Shown in pieces: positions 57,756 through 64,000 of a DNA stretch of 64,000 nucleotides. The notes under the pieces are model-generated. The model did not search any database and was not told the DNA's origin. It saw only the letters and a program-made list of their open reading frames with translations. The stretch comes from Paraescarpia echinospica. Taxonomy: Eukaryota; Annelida; Polychaeta; Sabellida; Siboglinidae. Made by a program: the position numbers and the translations under genes. How positions within the stretch are numbered: position 1 is the stretch's first letter; every line of letters begins with the position of its first letter. The stretch spans positions 50,452,562 to 50,516,561 of the forward strand of contig CM034541.1 in NCBI GenBank assembly GCA_020002185.1. The letters are read 5' to 3'.

Positions 57756-58156
57756 AATGCCTCTACTTGAACATGCACACGTGGTCGTGCCTTCAAATTG
57801 AGACCTTAGTTACACGCTTACTAACATAGTTGGTATACTCTTAAGAACATTAAATTAATTAATACATGAAAAACTAGGAACAGACTACATCCTTTACATG
57901 AAGACACGCCGTACCTGATCCACTGTTGAACCTGAACTCGACACGTCTGTTCTTGATTGCAAGGGAGATGAAGTCACCCTTTCCCTCGTCGCTCTGGGCG
58001 TTATAGAGCAACAGACTGTCCGGCACTGTCTGGGCCTTGAACATAAGGATCACCTGTGTCTCCAAAAGGGCATCAGACAGGGTCTCATAGCTGAACATTG
58101 GGTCCCTCACAGCGATACCTTCAACAAACGGTCATAATTAGAGACGGAACACATAA

Positions 58157-58515
58157 AGGTAAGTTCTCAGGACTGCTCAAAGCACTTTTATACTTCACTC
58201 CCTGGCAGACATGATCAATCGAACACCATTTCGACTTCTCTGTGAACCATTCAGCCTTGCTGCAATTAATGCACAAACACTATTCATATACAAATATCCA
58301 CCACTGTCTATTTCAGGTAGCCGTAGAGCTGAGTGAACTGTAGCAATGTAGAGTGAAAGAACTTGCTCAATGTTCAATGCGACAGCAAAGAACTCGAAAC
58401 AGGGTTCGCTCGATTGAGATTTCATTTAAATAGGTCTGCCAGAGAGAAAGTTTAAAGTGCTTTGAGCAGTCCTAAGGACTGGACACTGCGCTATATAAGA
58501 ACATACCTTTACATT
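58157..58515. mobile_element. Two SINE pieces in inverted orientation
   Basis: 58157-58400 reads as the family on the minus strand. 58410-58515 is the family's 3' end on the plus strand (GTGCTTTGAGCAGTCCTAAG, then TGCGCTATATAAGAACATAC). The two 3' ends point outward. Confidence 0.75.
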
Positions 58516-58841
58516 TTACTGATGGTCTCCCTCTTCTCCTTTTACCACTCTCTTCTCAATTCTCAACTAAACATTGTGAAGTGACGTAAAACGCAGAGTG
58601 ACTTACCTATTTCACACCTGTCACCAGCCCTTCCAACTGGACAGGTACACCTGTAGCTGGTTGTAGAATTTATCCTTCTCTCCATATGCACCTGAAGCAT
58701 ACATAGGGTAAGTAATCAACTGCACCACTGTCATTTATAAAGACAATAATTTATTTCTGTTAAGTTCATTTGCTATGTATTTCAGATTATCTGAACAATG
58801 ATTGAAACATCTAATATTGTCTTTATAGATGTGTGTTTACA

Positions 58842-59345
58842 TTCTGTATCCTATCCAAATGTTCTGATCAATGTTGCATTTTATGCACCTAAACATGGTA
58901 TTTATTTGTATAAAGAAATAAATATTAATATTATTGGAACAGTGAGGATATATATATGAATATATATATAAGATATATATATAAGAAAGTATTCAATGGA
59001 ACACATTATCTGGTGGTTGTGTAAATGCTGGCTGTGTGAACAGGTTTCCATATAAAACTGAGAAACATCTCAGAAGGGTAAGTTACACATAGAAATAAAA
59101 ATTCTGTATCCTATCCAAATGTTTTGACCAATGTTGTATTTTATGCACCTAAACATGGTATTTATTTATATAAAGAAATATTAATATTATTGGAACAGTG
59201 TAGAATATATATATATATATGAATATATATAAGAAAGTATTCAATGGAACACATTATCTGCTGGTTGTGTAAATGCTGGCTGTGTGAACAGGTTTCCATA
59301 TAAAACTGAGAAATATCTCAGAAGGGAAAGTTACACATAGAAATT
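58842..59345 (+). repeat. Two tandem copies of a 250-bp unit
   Basis: TTCTGTATCCTATCCAAATG, TTTATGCACCTAAACATGGT, AGAAAGTATTCAATGGAACA and AACAGGTTTCCATATAAAAC occur in both halves (58845 and 59101). A third copy is at 61149-61330. Confidence 0.9.
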
Positions 59346-59602
59346 AACATGTTGGATTCTCGGTAAGTTATAGGTTTCCTAGTTCAGTTGCCATGTGATA
59401 TTTTTGCTCTATCTTGTTAAACTTTGTAGATACTCACTGTTGCATGTATTGTCTGTCATCCATCAGGACAAAATCACAGTTGCACTTTCAGAGATGACAC
59501 TCTGTTGACTTCACATATTATTTATTAATACCTTTATTTACGTGTTAGCTTTTATTTATCTATTACATTGGGTCGCGACACAGTCTAAACTTTATGTGTA
59601 TG
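59346..59602 (+). repeat. Duplicate of 61331-61478 joined to 61732-61850, carrying an exon stub
   Basis: 59346-59482 matches 61331-61478, including the last about 50 bp of the 61416-61623 exon and its donor. 59483-59602 then matches 61732-61850. The intervening exon part is deleted, leaving a stub. Confidence 0.85.
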
Positions 59603-59734
59603 CCATGTATCGAGGGCAAGAGGTTCACTCCTGATGTTAGCCAGACCAGATCCAATGTCAATCTTGAACTCCGCGCGACCGTCTTTCATTCCAAAGGCCA
59701 GCAAGTCTCCCGGCCACCGTCTGCATCTCCGTTG

Positions 59735-59985
59735 TACAGGATCAACCCTGGATACAAACACTCACGATCATCCATGGATATATATACACTCAGTATGAGC
59801 CATGGATACAGGCATTCAGGATCAACCGTGGATGCAAGCACTCAGTTATCAGGATCAACCCTGGATTCACACACTCAGGATTAACCTTGGATACAGGCAA
59901 TCAAGATCAACCTTGGATACACACACTCAGGATCAACTATGGATACAGACATTCAGAATAAAATTCAGATACACACACTCAGTTA
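59735..59985 (+). repeat. 26-bp minisatellite derived from a laminin-G exon boundary
   Basis: The unit AGGATCAACCCTGGATACA plus about seven bases (AACACTC) is repeated about nine times. The first unit overlaps the acceptor and first bases of the laminin-G exon (minus strand: TGTATCCAG/GGTTGATCCTG). Confidence 0.85.
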
Positions 59986-59989
59986 TCTA

Positions 59990-60290
59990 ACACCAACACC
60001 ATCATACAAGCACTCTGTCCTCTGACACGACACTCCAACAACATCATACAAGTCTGTTCTCTGACACGACACTCCAACAACATCATACAAGCACTCTGTT
60101 CTCTGACACGACACACCAACAATATCATACAAGCACTCTGTTCTCTGACACGACACTCCAACAACATCATACAAGCACTCTGTTCTCCGACACCAATAAC
60201 ATCATACAAGCACTCTGTTCTCTGACACGACACACCAACAATATCATACAAGCACTCTGTTCTCTGACACCAACAATATCATACAGGCAT
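59990..60290 (+). repeat. 42-bp minisatellite, about eight copies
   Basis: The unit contains CTGTTCTCTGACACGACACT and CCAACAACATCATACAAGCA. Some units lack the ACGACAC part. Confidence 0.9.
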
Positions 60291-60429
60291 CTCTCCTGAC
60301 AACTTCTAAAAACAGAGTGTTGAAGTATTTTACAGAGTTCACATTTAAAATGTACTTACTCAGTGTGACATCAGCGTACAAGACACACTCAAAGTATCCC
60401 GCAAACCCATGCAGAAGTACACTTTCCTG

Positions 60430-61148
60430 TATGTTGAATCATAGCACATTATAATGGTTGTTGTCTGGTGTTGCATCTACAAATAAACATATCCAGCTAT
60501 TGACACAGAGCAAAGAATTCAGAACACAAATATAATGTTATGAATTTTGTGACAGAATCAAATTGATGCTTTGGTCTGATTTATATAAAGACTAACAAGA
60601 TTAAGTTCTTATACAACAAGTTTGTGAATAATGTTGGACGTTCATTCATAAAACAAATCCCAGCTGCTTTGTGGACAGTTCCTGTTGATAACATTTGTGC
60701 TGTATCTTAGGCCCATGAACAATGAAGAGATACAAAAACACAACCTGCCTGTTTATTGTTGTTTGAAAAAAAATGTGGTTGTGGTGGATAATGTAAGTTA
60801 CAGTGTCCAACATTTCAGGTCCAGAGTGTCTCACTCCTGCAACTGGTTGTAATGTTTGGCCACCATCTCTGTCAGATCCGCAGTCTGCGACAACAACAGA
60901 GTACATCTGATCTAGTACCATCCACTTTAGGGATTACCTCAGAACATTGATGTCAAACAAAATTACATTCATCTGGCTTTAGCCCCCCAGCCCCCAAAAC
61001 AAGAGTGTGTAAACAATGACATGATCATATGATGATATCAATACATCAACAGTATCGGTCCGAAGCATAAAATATCGGTGTCCAATGCTGAAACTGTCTC
61101 TGACCCTCCTCCACAAATGAAAGTAATTTTGTGTGATATCGGACTATA
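60430..61148. other. Intron-like, nothing certain
   Basis: A possible exon on the minus strand (TADLTEMVAKHYNQLQ, about 60840-60889) has an acceptor CGCAG and donor GTGAGA, but the phases do not fit the neighbours. Confidence 0.3.
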
Positions 61149-61478
61149 AATGTTAATATTATTGGAACAGTGTAGAATATATATATATAAGAAAGTATTC
61201 AATCTCAGAGGATATAAATTAATGGAACATATTATCTGCTGGTTGTGTAAATGCTGGCTGTGTGAACAGGTTTCCATATAAAACTGAGAAATATCTCAGA
61301 AGGGTAAGTTACACATAGAAATAAAAATGTTGGATTCTCGGTAAGTTATATGTTTCCTAGTTCAGTTGCCATGTGATGTTTTTGCTCTATCTTGTTAAAC
61401 CTTGTAGATACTCACTGTTGCATATATTGTCTGTCATCCATCAGGACAAAATCACAGTTGCACTTGGAGCAGAGCATG
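61149..61478 (+). repeat. Third copy of the 250-bp unit plus exon end
   Basis: Matches 59101-59482. It appears to be the source, because the adjoining exon is intact here. Confidence 0.85.
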
Positions 61479-61731
61479 GCGCCTTCACTCGCACTGCACT
61501 CGAGACAGTTGGATGGACACGAGGCACACTGACCATCATTGCACTTGTAGTAGGGACAACACGTGTCACACACCGTCACTCCACTGCCAACATCTGAGCA
61601 CGTTTCGCACTGGGACAGACATGCTGCAAGACACAAGCCACGACGCCATCACCAGGTAAAATACTACTGCAAATAGACTTCATTTGTTTATATAACTTGG
61701 CCGTATCTAGTGAACAATAGGACAACCATGC

Positions 61732-61850
61732 TTTCAGAGATGACACTCTGTTGACTTCACATATTATTTATTAATATCTTTATTTAAGTGTTAGCTTTTA
61801 TTTATCTATTACATTGGGTCGCGACACAGTCTAAACTTTATGTGCATGTG
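61732..61850 (+). repeat. Source of the 59483-59602 duplicate
   Basis: CAGAGATGACACTCTGTTGA through GGGTCGCGACACAGTCTAAA, nearly identical to 59483-59602. Confidence 0.85.
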
Positions 61851-62202
61851 TGCGTGTGTGTGTGCATGTATCACTTGTCTGCTGTTTATATTTGGTTCAA
61901 GATTCCACCTTGAAAAGTGCTTTGTTAACTATAACCATAACACAATTGGTTGAAATACCGACTACTTTGACAAAGTGAATTGACTGGGCAAAAACACACA
62001 TTTCTAACAATTGCAGTGCATGCTGCAAGAATGTCGTAGAACATGTCAAAAGTGGCCCTTCCTGAATAAAACAACAGCTGGTGGGACTAACCCTAGCATT
62101 TCTTGCACACCTTGAGGCCATATCTTGAATCACATCTGTCAGCATCAAATTCTGCAGCTTCATCAGCATTCACTGTACAACTCTGGCAGTGGTCAGGGCA
62201 AG

Positions 62203-62607
62203 CTGAAAAAAGATGACACATTTACTCAGAGAATTAACAGCAGTTCCATTAGTAAGACACAACTTACAGATTGCATATGTATAATATGTAGGATATTTAA
62301 TGCAAACCAGGCAGGATATAGTTTATCATGGACTAGTACATATGCAGTCCTATAGAGGATAACAATAAACATTTTTAATCATGAAATTAAAGAAATAAAT
62401 ATTATTATTACTTAGGATGCGATGCATCCAGGCAGTGATCACTCTCAGTGCCAGCACCTAAAGGTCAGCATACCAATAGTGTACTGAACAAGGTTGACTA
62501 GTTGAACAAGGCCTCGTATGACATTCTTGCAACCACAACATATACACAGACAAGTAAATTAATAGAATATTGTTGTGTGATGTACAACTAGACTCTAGAA
62601 TACAGAC
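62203..62607. other. Intron of the laminin-G/EGF gene
   Basis: AT-rich and flanked by the acceptor of 62092-62202 and the donor of 62608-62826. No repeat recognised. Confidence 0.5.
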
Positions 62608-62959
62608 CTGGGAAACATTTCTCTCCGACAAGTTCGCAGTGAGTGCCAGAGAAGCCCTTGTTACAGATGCACTGGAAGCCGAACTCAGTCGCCGCAGTTC
62701 AACAGCTACCGTTGCTCCCACAGAGGTTACTGACACACACAGGGCAGTTGGACACACCCACCATGTCCATGGCATCACCCCCAAGGTCCACAGGCACCCC
62801 ACTGATCGCAATCTTATTGATGCACCCTGCAGACAGACGTAGAGCAAGACTCACTTGTAGCACAGGTGACAGTGAGAATAATCATCCAAGAAGAATATTT
62901 TCAAACTTTATTCTTAACAAGTTATTGTGTTAACATTTCTTGTCAGTTATTCGTATGTT

Positions 62960-63075
62960 GGAATGATGAACTCTCGATAATGCAATGGCTTTCTTGTCCA
63001 TCCTCCTTTTGGGGTCTTGTTCTGGCTGGCCCACCCTCCTCTTGGGATCTTGTTATGGTTGGCCCAGCCTCCATC
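62960..63075 (+). repeat. Two-copy 40-bp repeat
   Basis: CTTTTGGGGTCTTGTTCTGG and CTCTTGGGATCTTGTTATGG, each followed by (C)TGGCCCA. Confidence 0.6.
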
Positions 63076-63184
63076 AAACACATACATCATATCAAGGTAC
63101 AGTAAATGCATGTCGACAATGACATTTTATTTTATGAACTAGGTGGCTGTCAGGCCTGGTGAAATATAATTTCGTTGTCAACGT

Positions 63185-63600
63185 GACTTAGTAATACTAA
63201 GTCAGGTGTGTAGAGGTCACAAGTGGCATACCTCAGGGAAGTGTCCTTGGCCCCATTCTATTCATTCTGTTCATCAACGATCTACTAGATGGCATCAACA
63301 GTGGACTCAAGATCTTAGCCGATGATACAAAAAGATATCAAGATGTAAGGTGTGAAATGAACAAAAAGCTGAAAACATCCTCTCCTTCAAAACAAAACTT
63401 GACAAAGAATTGAAGATGGACAGGTTTAAGTTTTAATAAAAGCACAAAATCACAAGACAAGCCACGTTCTCAATACTAAAATACGATGCATAAAGGCGGT
63501 TGTACACAAGGCTATTATGCCTTTTAAAAACCTGAAGATCCAGGCAAGTTACTCCAGGCTGCCGAGTCCAGGCAAGTTACACTCACTAGCTGGGAAGCGG
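63185..63600 (+). pseudogene. LINE reverse-transcriptase fragment
   Basis: [27 protein letters not shown] and [10 protein letters not shown] cover the RT palm (catalytic ADD). [14 protein letters not shown] C-terminal trace follows. The piece is short, damaged and 5'-truncated. Confidence 0.8.
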
Positions 63601-64000
63601 CAAATATCGCCCATGACGGCCACGTTCAAAAAAGCTGCACAACGAAGAAAAACATGAAAATAACATGCAACATATTCTACTAGATTACAGTTTAATGTAC
63701 TGTGAAGTTGTCACTGCACTGTCATTGAATAAGTGATGTAAAATGCAAAATAATATCAAATAGACATCCGGTAAACGTACCGTTAATTACTACTACAGCC
63801 CATCGGATAGTTGTGGTACTATACTTAATAATGAATCCAAAAGGTGGCAGCACTTGTACCATCAATTTACCTGGAATTTTGGTAAAACATAATTGACAAA
63901 CTAACAATTCAGTTACGAGTAAACTGTCATAAGCTTATACAAAACTGTGTATACTTATGAAATGATAAAACTTATCTTACATTCAGTAAATTCAGCTGTA
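63601..64000. other. Window end, nothing recognised
   Basis: AT-rich with no supported feature. Confidence 0.4.

Larger units (their letters stand above)
57915..62826 (-). pseudogene. Laminin-G/EGF/Cys-rich extracellular protein gene, lesioned, partial
   Basis: Exons in transcript order: 62608-62826 (laminin-G C-terminus CINKIAISGVPVDLGGDAMD, then EGF with NLCGSNGSC and CICNKGFSGTHCE); 62092-62202 (CPDHCQSC, VCKKC); 61416-61623 (SQCETCS, CPSNCLECS); 60360-60426 (HGFAGYFECVLYADVTL); about 59603-59750 (LILYNGDADGG / DLLAFGMKDGRAEFKIDIGS); 58607-58691 (YRCTCPVGRAGDRCE); 57915-58118 (SLLLYNAQSDEGKGDFISLA, EFRFNSGSG). Splice sites are GT-AG and phase 1 joins fit for the first three. The domains resemble perlecan/agrin/EGFLAM-type matrix proteins. 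Lesions: in-frame TGA at 62699-62701, TAG at 62093-62095, a 1-bp frame slip near 59710, and a lost donor at about 59603. More exons probably lie outside or were missed. Confidence 0.65.

Noticed and set aside
59990..60290. CRISPR-like array
   Set aside because: The units are contiguous tandem repeats without unique spacers, in a eukaryotic intron.
62699..62701. TGA in the EGF exon as a selenocysteine codon
   Set aside because: EGF domains have no selenocysteine at this spot; CpG deamination of CGA is simpler, and another stop occurs nearby.

Overview
The window is animal nuclear DNA: spliced genes with GT-AG introns, tRNA-derived SINEs, many non-LTR retrotransposon pieces, DNA transposons and MITEs, and long microsatellites. 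The repeat mixture suggests a marine invertebrate, possibly a lophotrochozoan such as a mollusc, but nothing here fixes the species. There are no bacterial operons, rRNA genes or CRISPR arrays.

Layout. (1) 1-1470 is a foldback element with inward-facing tRNA-like ends; a second copy lies at 39715-41090. (2) 2552-18746 (+) is a complete CCT3 gene (chaperonin TRiC/CCT gamma subunit): 17 exons, 545 codons. Its introns carry TTAA-flanked MITEs, a SINE, a nested Tigger-like transposon, a cluster of AGGTCA half-sites, and a 54-bp tandem array that copies the start of exon 5. (3) 18950-26285 holds MITEs, SINEs, a decayed transposon-like ORF framed by repeats, and a broken non-LTR retrotransposon (-). 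(4) 26286-41300 is mostly gene-poor, with one unexplained Ser/Arg/Pro-rich ORF, a 620-bp trinucleotide repeat, minisatellites and nested MITEs. (5) 41995-52245 is a graveyard of LINE fragments with insertions. (6) 52412-54996 is a near-perfect 2.6-kb inverted repeat. Each arm carries two tRNA-Pro-like genes, a NADAR-domain gene and a packaging-type P-loop ATPase gene. Composition and compact layout differ sharply from the surroundings, so it looks like a recent virus-like or Polinton-like insertion. (7) 55504-57755 holds more reverse-transcriptase remnants. (8) 57915-62826 (-) is a laminin-G/EGF/Cys-rich extracellular protein gene that carries several lesions and is invaded by minisatellites and duplications.

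CCT3 is the only clearly intact host gene. The laminin-G/EGF locus looks like a pseudogene or a badly assembled gene. Most of the rest is mobile DNA. The most unusual items are the NADAR-ATPase-tRNA palindrome and two tandem arrays that both appear to have been seeded from 3' splice sites.
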